From positions 43,083 through 107,082 of the forward strand of contig CAJUGL010000005.1 of NCBI GenBank assembly GCA_910586515.1: 64,000 nt of DNA, in the 5' to 3' direction. This DNA comes from an uncultured Acetatifactor sp. GTDB taxonomy: Bacteria; Bacillota; Clostridia; Lachnospirales; Lachnospiraceae. Positions within the stretch are counted from its first letter, which is position 1, and each line of letters opens with the position of its first letter. The position numbers and the translations under genes were made by a program. Positions 1 to 8,033 of this stretch are shown in pieces. The notes under the pieces were generated by a model, which was not told the DNA's origin, made no database searches, and worked only from the letters and a program-made list of their open reading frames with translations.

Positions 1-94
1 TTTTTCCCTCATTTCTGCGCTGTTTATCGCCTATTTTTACTCGGACCGCAGGACTTTCCCTTAAAATCCAGCAGGGGAGATTTTATTCCTTCTC

Positions 95-172
95 GCGCAC
101 CGGGCACCTGTCAGCTCCTGCTGACATACTTCCAGATGCGGGGAACCGCACTTTGTACCCGTGCGCACAAAA
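95..172 (-). repeat. dispersed terminator-following repeat, copy 1
   Basis: Read on the minus strand, the segment directly after the T-box terminator carries TGCGCACGGGTACAAAGTGC. A small CGG/CCG hairpin, a CTGGAAGT box and a second hairpin (GTCAGC/GCTGAC, 110-125) follow. The same order of blocks recurs at 28199-28262, with partial versions at 44552-44600 and 58433-58478. No coding potential is evident. It may be a REP-like element or a transcript-end structure; its function is unknown. Confidence 0.55.
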
Positions 173-208
173 AAATCCCCTGCAGCTTTATTTAAAACTG
201 CAAGGGAC
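169..208 (-). terminator. T-box-associated intrinsic terminator
   Basis: On the minus strand, CCCTTGCAG and CTGCAGGGG form a stem around an A/T-rich loop, followed by seven T (169-175). It lies 12 nt beyond the conserved T-box sequence, as expected for the terminator that competes with the antiterminator. Confidence 0.85.
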
Positions 209-460
209 GAAATATCCTTCCGCGGTACCACCCTGCTTCCGGCCGGCCGAAAGACATCGGCAGCCGACACTCCTGCGCACTTAACGCATGCCTGCGTCCC
301 GGTCTACTTCCCACAGGTCCCGCTCTCTGCCGGCAGGAAGCTTCCGCCTCCGCGCTTCCGCAGACTGACACCCTGGGGTTCCATCGGGCAGCTCCGGCGG
401 GAAATTCGCGATTTATCCGAACTTAAGGAAGCTTTCAGCCGCCGACTTCCTCTCTCTGCA
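169..460 (-). promoter_or_regulatory. T-box riboswitch leader for a gene left of the window
   Basis: The minus strand contains the T-box signature AGGGTGGTACCGCG (221-234). A long structured leader with an AGAGAG motif lies near its 5' end (about 450-455), and a rho-independent terminator directly follows. T-box leaders bind uncharged tRNA and switch off the terminator, usually ahead of aminoacyl-tRNA synthetase or amino-acid genes. The regulated gene must start left of position 1, so its identity is not visible. I could not resolve the specifier codon by eye. The 5' boundary is approximate. Confidence 0.85.
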
Positions 461-570
461 AGAAAATAAATCCCTACTGTACGCCATCTATGCCTTTACT
501 GGTATCTCTGTCATTTTTTAATCATACTGTCTTCCGCCTGAAATGTCAAGCATTTTTCGGGCAAAATGCA

Positions 571-1590
571 TTACTGTTCATCGTAACATTTTTCATCCTC
601 TCCCGCGCTCTTCCCCGCATTTGCCATGGCGAAATAATGTCTCCTGCAATCCTCCCAATGAAAATCTACCAGCTCTCTCTCCATCTTCCGAATTTCCCCG
701 TAATGGCGCAGATACAGCCAAAACATAATCGCAAAATAGGGCGAAAAGAAACGGAATAATCTCACTACGGCGCTGCTGCTGGTGCGGAAGGCTGCTGATT
801 TCTCCTGCCAGAACAGCAGCAGCCGAAACAGCCGGGATTTCTCCTTCTCCCGTTCTATCCTGCACAGCCGGGCTACTTCCCTGTTGTGCAGAACTCTGGT
901 CGGACTGGCGAAATTGGAAATGGATGCAGCCGAAATACGGTAAAGGATAATGGGACGATTCACATAGCATACCCGAATATTCCTGTTCTCCTCCAAAATC
1001 TTCCGAAAACAGGCCCTGTCGTTCACGGTTCGAAAATTCAGGATAAAGTCCAGCACGCCTTCGGATACCAGAGACTTCCGGAATACGACGGTCCCCATAA
1101 TCGGAAATCCAAGCTTGATGGCCTGTTCCAATGTCCTTCCTCTGATGAACTCCTGCAGCACCACCTCCAAATAGGTGCCGTAAGACTTTATCATCTCTCC
1201 GGAACCCGTAAACTTCAGAAAGGCTGTACACACCAGGTCGTACTCTTTTAATCTGTCTGTCAGTTCAAAGACACTGTAGGGGGCCAGCAGATCATCCCCG
1301 TTGAGCACCACAAAGCTCTCCCCCTCTATGCATTTCAGGGCCTCCGCATAATTGACACAGATACCCGCATTCTCCTTTCGGAAAAGCAGGTTCGTCCTGG
1401 CAAACAAACCATTGTTCTCCTCCAGCCACCCCCGGATGACCCTGCAGCTCTCATCCCGGGAACCGTCGTCCGTGATGATCAGCTGAAACTCCAGGTTGCT
1501 TCCGAATCTCAGAATCTGATACTTAATGCTTTCCAAAGCGTGAGGCACTACTTCCGCCTGATTATAACATGTCACTATAAAGGTAAACAT
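571..1590 (-). CDS. family 2 glycosyltransferase
   Basis: This 339-residue protein is a GT2-type transferase likely to act at the inner membrane face in polysaccharide assembly. The N-terminus has the GT-A opening FIVTCYNQAE, DDGS at residues 41-44 (nucleotide binding) and NGDD near residue 98, which replaces the usual DxD. The start is placed at the ATG at 1590, behind a purine-rich GGAG/GGGAG site; a longer reading by 13 residues lacks a good site. It is transcribed away from the plus-strand glycosyltransferase at 1762. The acceptor sugar cannot be predicted. It is the last minus-strand gene of the exopolysaccharide region. Confidence 0.85.
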   Translation of the reverse strand: MFTFIVTCYNQAEVVPHALESIKYQILRFGSNLEFQLIITDDGSRDESCRVIRGWLEENNGLFARTNLLFRKENAGICVNYAEALKCIEGESFVVLNGDDLLAPYSVFELTDRLKEYDLVCTAFLKFTGSGEMIKSYGTYLEVVLQEFIRGRTLEQAIKLGFPIMGTVVFRKSLVSEGVLDFILNFRTVNDRACFRKILEENRNIRVCYVNRPIILYRISAASISNFASPTRVLHNREVARLCRIEREKEKSRLFRLLLFWQEKSAAFRTSSSAVVRLFRFFSPYFAIMFWLYLRHYGEIRKMERELVDFHWEDCRRHYFAMANAGKSAGEDEKCYDEQ

Positions 1591-1699
1591 TTTCTCCCTC
1601 TCTCCTTCATCTTTTTGCCTTCCGCCCATTCCACAAAGTTCCTGGGATTTCTGTGTATCTGTTCCTGTAACCGGCTAAGCCGTAAACAGCAACAAAAGA

Positions 1700-1728
1700 T
1701 TGCCTTTTACGGCGAAATGTACTATAGT
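1700..1728 (+). promoter_or_regulatory. sigma-A type promoter for the GT2 gene at 1762
   Basis: TTGCCT (1700-1705) and TATAGT (1723-1728) are separated by 17 bp and lie about 35 bp upstream of the TTG start at 1762. It is the only close match in the divergent intergenic region. Confidence 0.6.
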
Positions 1729-1761
1729 AAAGATACTCTTTAAAGAAATGAGGACAGAAAA

Positions 1762-2862
1762 TTGATATCCGTGATCATCCCTGTGTACAATGCCGAACCC
1801 TATCTGGACCGCTGTATCAATTCAGTGCTTGCTTCTTCCTACAGCGGCTTTGAAATCATCCTGGTCAATGACGGTTCTGCCGACGGCAGTCCGGAAATCT
1901 GCAGAAAATATGCCCGGACAGACAGCCGCGTCAGACTGTTTACCCAGGAGAACCTGGGAGTGTCTTCCGCCAGAAACAGGGGCTTAAAGGAAGCCCGGGG
2001 CGAATGGATTGTGTTCCTGGATGCGGACGATTATATCTCGGAAGATTTTCTGAAACTGGTGGCCGGAGAGGAATACAGCCAGACAGACCTTCTGCTGTTC
2101 CATTTTGCTCTCCAAGCGTCCGCCTGCGCCCCTGTTTCCGAAACTGGCTGCCCGGCTGCAGGATCTGATCGAAAAACCGCTTCCGATAATCCGTCCTGTC
2201 ATGCACCTGCCCCCGCTGCCGAAAAGACATATTTTTACCAGGACCGGGACATGCTCCGGCTCATCCGTCGAATCCTGGTGCCCGGCCCCCTGGAAGAAAA
2301 TCTCTGGGCCGACTTCCGCACTCCCTGCGCAAGAGCTTACAGAAAAACAATTATCGAAGACTGCTCCCTTGGTTTTTCACCGGATATCCGCATCGGAGAA
2401 GATCTTCTGTTCAATCTGGAATACCAGCTCAGAGCCGGGTCCTGCGCCTACATCCCCAGGACCGTATATTACTACACTATCCATGCGGATTCCTCTTCCC
2501 ATGATTTCAACCCTGGACTACATGAGAATCATACCCGCCTGCTGACGGCTGTCCGGGAAACGCTGACCGAAAACGGCATGTTCTCTTCCCTGGAAGAGGA
2601 CTTTTACTCCTATGCCCTGGAAAATCTCACCTATGTCCTGATCCGGGAGATATTCAGCCCCTTAAGCCCCAGGAAATACCGGGAAAACCGCCGTCTCTGC
2701 CGGGAAATGCAGCAGTTCGGCATATACCGGACAGCCCTCGGATACAATCGGCGCTGCGGCATCCTGCCCCGAAAGATATTGGTGTATGCCTTCCGGCGGA
2801 AATGCTATCCCCTCACGGCTTTGATTTCCCGAATCAGCTACCTTTATCTGCAGCGGCGGTGA
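1762..2862 (+). CDS. family 2 glycosyltransferase, plus strand
   Basis: This 366-residue GT2 transferase begins with a TTG codon behind an AGGAC site at 1751. The GT-A fold motifs are clear: SVIIPVYNAE at the N-terminus, VNDGSADGS for UDP-sugar binding and LDADDYIS as the DxD metal site near residue 92. The C-terminal half resembles capsule and teichoic-acid side-chain transferases but shows no further recognisable domain. It is convergent with the next gene and the two 3' ends overlap by 19 bp. Being on the opposite strand to the rest of the cluster, it is likely under its own promoter. The donor and acceptor are not predictable. Confidence 0.85.
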   Translation: MISVIIPVYNAEPYLDRCINSVLASSYSGFEIILVNDGSADGSPEICRKYARTDSRVRLFTQENLGVSSARNRGLKEARGEWIVFLDADDYISEDFLKLVAGEEYSQTDLLLFHFALQASACAPVSETGCPAAGSDRKTASDNPSCHAPAPAAEKTYFYQDRDMLRLIRRILVPGPLEENLWADFRTPCARAYRKTIIEDCSLGFSPDIRIGEDLLFNLEYQLRAGSCAYIPRTVYYYTIHADSSSHDFNPGLHENHTRLLTAVRETLTENGMFSSLEEDFYSYALENLTYVLIREIFSPLSPRKYRENRRLCREMQQFGIYRTALGYNRRCGILPRKILVYAFRRKCYPLTALISRISYLYLQRR

Positions 2863-3857
2863 ACGATTCTGCGATAGAGAGGATAGATTTTCTCCTCCAC
2901 CCATCCGCTGACGAAATAGGCCCAGACTACCTCCTTCAGCGCTTCTCCCAGGCGAAAGCCGCCGCATCCGCGCAGCGTCCGCAAAGCCTCCAGCGTCTCC
3001 CTTCCCCTCCTGTACTTCAGCGAGATCCTGTATCTGCGGCGAGCTTTCCAGCAAAGCAGGCGCTTCTTTGACTCTTCATCCTCTATGCCGCAGATTTCCG
3101 CGATGTCATCCATCAGCATCTCATAGTCGGCATACTTTTTCTCCTCCTGCGCCTGCGTCAGCTTCCTTCTGGAATGACTGCCCCGCCTAACCGCAACGCC
3201 GTATAATTTCTCACGGATAGTCGGACATCTGTGCCCGTACATAAATGGCAGCAGCATCTGAAAGTTCTGCCCCACATCATATTCCGGTATCCGCCTCTCC
3301 GGATAGACGGCAAAAAAGTCGGCGGACTTCAGCATATAACAGCCGCAGCAGACAAAGGTCCGCAGTTCCAGAATGTCCCAGAACAGCTCCTCTCTGTTCA
3401 GATCCCCCGTCTGTTCATCCGCAGTATCCAGCAAAGCCCCCGTCTCCTGATCAAAATAGTATGACAGCGATCTGACACATTGGTATTCCGGATGCTTCCG
3501 CAGATATTCCACCCTTTTCGCCACGGATTCCGGCTCCAGAATATCGTCGCTGTCCGGCCAGATCAGATATTCTCCCGTCACATGGGGCAGGCCCGCGTTG
3601 ATGGCTCCTGAAGCGTTTTTATGTTCCGCAGCCACGATCCGGTACCCGTATCCCCTGGCGGCAAACTTCTCCCGATATTCCTCCGCCGCCTTTATGGTGC
3701 CGTCCGCCGATCCGTCGTCCACCAGAATCATCTCTATGTCCGGATATGTCTGGGCCAGCACGGAATCCAGCATTCCGGACAGATAGGATTCTCCGTTGTA
3801 TACCGGGGTAACCACGGAGACCCTGCCCTTCTGCAGTTCATTTACTTCCTGCGCCAT
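2844..3857 (-). CDS. family 2 glycosyltransferase
   Basis: This 337-residue GT2 enzyme has SVVTPVYNGESYL, VDDGSADGT and WPDSDD (metal site) in the first 110 residues. The remainder is rich in basic and aromatic residues, as in many capsular polysaccharide transferases. It lies 88 bp downstream of the ABC transporter gene on the same strand and probably shares its transcript. The 3' end overlaps the convergent gene at 1762-2862. Its role is inferred to be addition of one sugar to the polysaccharide made by this region; specificity is unknown. Confidence 0.85.
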   Translation of the reverse strand: MAQEVNELQKGRVSVVTPVYNGESYLSGMLDSVLAQTYPDIEMILVDDGSADGTIKAAEEYREKFAARGYGYRIVAAEHKNASGAINAGLPHVTGEYLIWPDSDDILEPESVAKRVEYLRKHPEYQCVRSLSYYFDQETGALLDTADEQTGDLNREELFWDILELRTFVCCGCYMLKSADFFAVYPERRIPEYDVGQNFQMLLPFMYGHRCPTIREKLYGVAVRRGSHSRRKLTQAQEEKKYADYEMLMDDIAEICGIEDEESKKRLLCWKARRRYRISLKYRRGRETLEALRTLRGCGGFRLGEALKEVVWAYFVSGWVEEKIYPLYRRIVHRRCR

Positions 3858-3945
3858 TCTTCCTGCCTCCTGCTTTTTTGTGTCGTTTCTTCCGTTCCCT
3901 GTCCTTCAGGCGCCTTTTTGCTTCCAAAAGCATTTTGCCCATTCC

Positions 3946-5649
3946 CTACTTTACCTGCACGATCTTCCGGTTCTCAATCCGGTAGACTACATCGCACTCA
4001 TTGGCCAGGCTCATATGATGGGTTACCATGATCAGCGTCTTGTTCTCCTTAATCTGACGGATGGAATCGATCACGGCCATCTCCGTCTCCATATCCAGCG
4101 CCGCCGTGGCCTCGTCCATAACCAACAGCTCGAAATCCTTGTACAGCGCCCTTGCCAGAGCAATGCGCTGACGCTGCCCCCCGGAGATGGCGGTTCCGTT
4201 CTCTCCGATCAGTGTGTGCACCCCTTCGGGCATCCGCTGCACATCCTCCCATATCTGGGCGCATTTCAGACACTCCGCCACCTTGGCCTCATCGATCTCC
4301 TTCTCGTCCTCAAAAAAGGCTACATTGTTCTGCACCGTCTCCCCGTTGAGATACACGGTCTGGGGGATGTAGCTCACCAGTTTCCCCATGCCGGCTCTGC
4401 AGGGACCTTCCGAATCTCTCCCCTCAACAATGTCATAGTCGTCAAAGAAGACATGACCGCTCTCCGGTTTCAGCAATCCCAGCAGCAGATCCACGAAAGT
4501 GGTTTTGCCCGCCCCGGAAGCCCCGATGACGGCAATGGAACAGCCCACCGGAATATCGATGGAAGCGTTCTCGAAAATCTTTACCCTGTCGTTATAGCCG
4601 AAGGTCAGATTTCTGACGGAAACCCCCTTCCGAAAGGTCAGCTCTTTCCGCCGCATATGCCGGAAACTCTCCTCCCGGGCTTTCATCTCCTCATAGGCAG
4701 CCATACTCTGCCGAACCGCGTCATAGGCCTTCCCGGCAAATTCCACATTGTTCATCCCGCTTAAGACCACGTAAGCCATGGGCAGCATCCTGACCAGAGC
4801 CGTGATGTAGACCACCATGGGAGCCAGCACCGCAGCCAGATTCGTCCCGAATACCAGGATCACCGCCAGCGCCGCGAACATGGCCGCCATAATGGAATTC
4901 TGCAGGATAACCCCAATGCTGTTGAGCTTGTATTTGTACTCCCCCTGCACCTGGGCGTAATCCTTGCTGGCCTCCCCGTATTTTCCCATCACAAAGGCCG
5001 AGCGGTCGTCGATTTTCATCTCCTTGAAAGAGCCGAAAGCAATGGTTATCTGGGCATTGGCATTGATGGAGCAGGCTCTGCTTTTCTCCCCGTAGGCCTT
5101 CATCCTCGCCCGGGTCCTGACAAACGCAAAAGCCATCAGCAGCAGCAATACAATACAGCTCAGCACCCCCACCCATCCGGAAGCCAGAATCAGCAGCGCC
5201 CCGTATCCGGCCATGGTAATGCCGTTCACCACGATCCCGATGCAGTCTATGATAATCTGTACGCAGCTGGTGGTATCGTTTCGTACCAGGTTCAGCGCCT
5301 GCATGGCAGTCTTCCGGTTGTGCTCCGTCAGCTCCTCCTTGATTGTCAATTCATAGATTTTCATGGACAGCTTCTGGGCGCCCTCATAAATAAACCGATT
5401 GGAAATCTTGCTTTTATATAATTCAAATCCGCATTTCAACAGAGACAGAACAATCATAAAAAGGGTAAAGGCAATCAGTCTGTCAGATGCCTGATTCTCC
5501 TCCACAACTCTGTTGATAATATAGATGATTACGGAAAAACTGAAGATATCCACCACCGGACTCAGCAGACCGAAAACCCCGTAAAGTTTCCAGGTTCTCT
5601 GCTCCTTTTTCTCCAATATTCCCGTCAGATAGCGAAATTTTTCAAGCAT
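3946..5649 (-). CDS. ABC exporter, fused membrane and ATPase domains (flippase-like)
   Basis: The 567-residue half-transporter has about six membrane helices in residues 20-320, then an ATPase domain. That domain has Walker A GASGAGKTT (about 376-384), signature ISGGQ (about 488-492) and Walker B LLVMDEA (about 508-514). Length and layout match MsbA/PglK-type exporters, which flip lipid-linked glycans; such a role fits the surrounding glycosyltransferases but is inferred. The start at 5649 (MLEKF) is preferred because GGGGGAGG lies 7 nt upstream; an earlier in-frame ATG has no site. A 32-bp palindromic insertion lies 40 bp upstream, between this gene and the FrhB-like gene. Confidence 0.88.
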   Translation of the reverse strand: MLEKFRYLTGILEKKEQRTWKLYGVFGLLSPVVDIFSFSVIIYIINRVVEENQASDRLIAFTLFMIVLSLLKCGFELYKSKISNRFIYEGAQKLSMKIYELTIKEELTEHNRKTAMQALNLVRNDTTSCVQIIIDCIGIVVNGITMAGYGALLILASGWVGVLSCIVLLLLMAFAFVRTRARMKAYGEKSRACSINANAQITIAFGSFKEMKIDDRSAFVMGKYGEASKDYAQVQGEYKYKLNSIGVILQNSIMAAMFAALAVILVFGTNLAAVLAPMVVYITALVRMLPMAYVVLSGMNNVEFAGKAYDAVRQSMAAYEEMKAREESFRHMRRKELTFRKGVSVRNLTFGYNDRVKIFENASIDIPVGCSIAVIGASGAGKTTFVDLLLGLLKPESGHVFFDDYDIVEGRDSEGPCRAGMGKLVSYIPQTVYLNGETVQNNVAFFEDEKEIDEAKVAECLKCAQIWEDVQRMPEGVHTLIGENGTAISGGQRQRIALARALYKDFELLVMDEATAALDMETEMAVIDSIRQIKENKTLIMVTHHMSLANECDVVYRIENRKIVQVK

Positions 5650-5689
5650 ACCAGCCTCCCCCGTTTTCTCCATATACTGCAGTCTCTTC

Positions 5690-5721
5690 GTAACAGTTCA
5701 GCGCCCTGTCTGAACTGTTAC
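5690..5721. mobile_element. 32-bp palindromic mini-insertion with 8-bp target duplication, copy A
   Basis: The element starts GTAACAGTTCAG, ends CTGAACTGTTAC and has eight bases (CGCCCTGT) between the arms. It is flanked exactly by GTCTCTTC on both sides (5682-5689 and 5722-5729), which is the footprint of an insertion with an 8-bp target duplication. The right duplicate overlaps the stop codon of the FrhB-like gene (5728-5730). An identical copy is at 44607-44638 and the same right end closes the 188-bp element at 9181-9368. The GTAA end and 8-bp duplication suggest IS66-family mobilisation (inference). Transcribed, it forms a strong hairpin. Confidence 0.8.
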
Positions 5722-5727
5722 GTCTCT

Positions 5728-6849
5728 TCATCTCCAGCCCGCTCTCCTCCGCAGATCCCGGACAAACATGCCCCAGGCAAAAAACAGGCGGAACAAGGAA
5801 AACGGCAATGCCTTATACCGCTTCATAAAGCCTTCCCGCCCTGCAGGCATTTCCGTGGGGCCCTTCAGCCTGGGCTGGAGCACATCCTTTTTGCTGCAGG
5901 AAAACCAGTCCAGCTCCTCCTTCACCTGTTCCCATACTTCCCTTGCCTTGTCCGTATGGAGAATCACCAGAGAGGTTCCCATGCCGTCGTCCCTGTCCGG
6001 CCTGACTTTCTCAATCCCCCAGAAGTCCCCCAAAGTAAAATCGCTGTGCCTGTCCGGGGTGCAGTACCCGCATTCATAGCAGGAGGGCCGGATCGTATAA
6101 TCGGCAAAATACATTCTGCTGTAAATATCCGCATAGAGAGAATCCGCCCGCTCCCTGCCGCCGGCCACATAGGAACGGCTGTGTCCGTTATCCCGGTTCC
6201 GTTTATCCCGGAAGGAAAAATCCGTCATCTTTCCGCCGCTTTTCCGCTCCAGATACTTCACATAATCCCTCCATATCCCCGGAGAGGGCACGCCGTAGCA
6301 GACCAGATCCGCAGTGATGAGCCTGGAATGCGGCTCCCCCAGAAACAGTCTCAGCCCATGGGCCTGACAGGGCGTTCCGCAGAACAATACCCATCGCCCC
6401 TCCTTCAGCCGCTCCCGTATACTGCGGTATATCCCCTGCAGATCACTCTGCACATACTTGGTTCTCTTCAACGCTTCCAGTTCCTCCGCGCTCCCGGCCT
6501 CCCTGTGCACCACCTTCATGTCCCGGCTGTAGGCTGCCCCGTAGACTACCCCCTGCCTGCGGAACACATACTCCGCCAGAATCGGAAATACACCGCCGGA
6601 AGAACTGGTTCCGCGAACAGATTCGCTTTTAGCCTGGGCGCCGAAACAGGACTGCTGCCCCCGGACCTCTTTTTCCGCCTTCAGGGGACAGACCTGTATG
6701 CAGCGTCCGCAGCCGATACACTTCTCCCTGTCTGCCTGGGGATAGAGAAAGCCCTCATCATCCGATTTCATACTGATCGCATCCACAGGACAGCTGTCCG
6801 CACATGCGCCGCACCCGCAGCATGCCTTTTTTTCTTCGTATAGATTCAT
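5728..6849 (-). CDS. FrhB/FdhB-like 4Fe-4S protein of a polysaccharide locus
   Basis: This 373-residue protein begins with two ferredoxin-type clusters (CCGCGACADSCP and CIGCGRCIQVCP). They are followed by the coenzyme F420 hydrogenase/dehydrogenase beta-subunit domains, with the CGTPCQ motif and a later Cys pair CYECGYC. Proteins of this type are often encoded next to polysaccharide pyruvyl transferases in bacteria that lack F420, and the same pairing is seen here (27 bp from 6878). A redox role in sugar modification is inferred, not shown. The start at 6849 follows GAGGGG; an upstream GTG adds four residues. A 32-bp mini-insertion touches its stop codon. Confidence 0.85.
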   Translation of the reverse strand: MNLYEEKKACCGCGACADSCPVDAISMKSDDEGFLYPQADREKCIGCGRCIQVCPLKAEKEVRGQQSCFGAQAKSESVRGTSSSGGVFPILAEYVFRRQGVVYGAAYSRDMKVVHREAGSAEELEALKRTKYVQSDLQGIYRSIRERLKEGRWVLFCGTPCQAHGLRLFLGEPHSRLITADLVCYGVPSPGIWRDYVKYLERKSGGKMTDFSFRDKRNRDNGHSRSYVAGGRERADSLYADIYSRMYFADYTIRPSCYECGYCTPDRHSDFTLGDFWGIEKVRPDRDDGMGTSLVILHTDKAREVWEQVKEELDWFSCSKKDVLQPRLKGPTEMPAGREGFMKRYKALPFSLFRLFFAWGMFVRDLRRRAGWR

Positions 6850-6877
6850 TTTACCCCTCACCCGTCATCTGCTTCCG

Positions 6878-8032
6878 TCATCTGCTTTCAGGGGAACGCG
6901 CCCCCTGCAGGTTCCGCAGCAAAAAGCCGGCGGACTCTTTCACCGCTTCCCCTGTCCTCCTGCTCACATCCTCCCAGTCCACCCGGGCGTCAATATCCCT
7001 TATATCGCCATTTTGACATATTTTATCTTCCAGACCGTGAATCTGCAGTATATTCCGCAGCCTTGCGCTCAAGCTGCTGTGGGCAAATGCCAGAAAACGT
7101 TTCCGGTAGATGATGCTGAAGGCAACCGCATGGAATGAATTGGTCACCACATAGTCCGCATTGTGAATATAGCCCAAAAACTCCGCCGGACCCGCCGTCA
7201 CATCTGTCTCAAAACCCTGCTTACTGCCCTCCAGGCCTGCCCGCACCTCGATGACCGGCAGATTTTTCTCCGCGGACAGCTTCCCTGCATAATCCGCCAT
7301 ATCCTGATTGGGCTCCGTCACATAAACGAAGATATACCCCCTGCGCCCGGGCGGTATCTCAGCCTTCTGCCAGACTTCCCTTTTCAGAAAAAATACCGGA
7401 TCCAGCACGGCCCGCACTTCCCCCGGATAAAACCTTTTCACATAGGGAATTGCGGCCTCCTCCCTGACGGAAAGAGCGTCCACCTGCCTGACCAGCCGGG
7501 AAAACACATCGTCATACCGTGAAGGAATATCCGCTCCTCCGAAGCTGGCGGCATAGGCCACTACCTTCTCCTTCCGCGGCGAGACAAAAGCCCCGAAATA
7601 AGCCTTACGCAGCCCGCAGGTAATACCGGGATTCCAGATCTGATCGCTTCCCACAATGTAATACCGGTAGGGCATCCGCCGAAATCCCCTGACGGACAGA
7701 ATCCTCCTCTGCCCCTCTTCCAGCAGATATTCCCGTCGAAACCGGTTCATGTTCGCCTTCTGTCTGGCAAACTCCTCCCGCACGCGCATGTGGCTCCAAA
7801 ATCCGTTCCACATGTGAAACATCCCCCAGATGCGCCCTTTCAGTCCCTGAATCGGCGCATAGGGAATCCACCAGTGCCTGCCCGTCATGTAAGGCGGCTC
7901 GTAACGCACGATATCCGCCGCTATATCGTTGTCACGCAGAAAACGCTTCAGTCCGTATGCCTGGAGCATTGCGCCGTAATTATCGGAACAATGAAAAGTC
8001 ACTATTCCCACATCCCCATTCTCTCGTTCCAT
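6878..8032 (-). CDS. polysaccharide pyruvyl transferase family protein
   Basis: The 384-residue protein matches the PF04230 family. It has an N-terminal GIVTFHCSDNYGAMLQAYGL segment, VGSDQIWNP near residue 118 and a C-terminal TNSFHAVAFSI motif. Family members transfer pyruvate from PEP to sugars as ketals, for example CsaB on cell-wall polymers. The ATG lies one base past the stop of the upstream GT2 gene, so the two are translationally coupled. The FrhB-like gene follows after 28 bp. Together they suggest that the polysaccharide carries a negatively charged pyruvyl modification; that is inference. Confidence 0.88.
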   Translation of the reverse strand: MERENGDVGIVTFHCSDNYGAMLQAYGLKRFLRDNDIAADIVRYEPPYMTGRHWWIPYAPIQGLKGRIWGMFHMWNGFWSHMRVREEFARQKANMNRFRREYLLEEGQRRILSVRGFRRMPYRYYIVGSDQIWNPGITCGLRKAYFGAFVSPRKEKVVAYAASFGGADIPSRYDDVFSRLVRQVDALSVREEAAIPYVKRFYPGEVRAVLDPVFFLKREVWQKAEIPPGRRGYIFVYVTEPNQDMADYAGKLSAEKNLPVIEVRAGLEGSKQGFETDVTAGPAEFLGYIHNADYVVTNSFHAVAFSIIYRKRFLAFAHSSLSARLRNILQIHGLEDKICQNGDIRDIDARVDWEDVSRRTGEAVKESAGFLLRNLQGARSPESR

Positions 8033-8033
8033 T

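Noticed and set aside
161..469. Plus-strand open frame of about 100 codons over the T-box region
   Set aside because: The T-box signature and terminator on the minus strand explain the conservation, and the peptide has no recognisable features.
571..590. Possible further micro-element (TTACTGTTCATCGTAAC)
   Set aside because: It resembles the 27-bp family at one end, but it lies in the end of a coding sequence, lacks the second arm, and the flanking 8-mers do not match.
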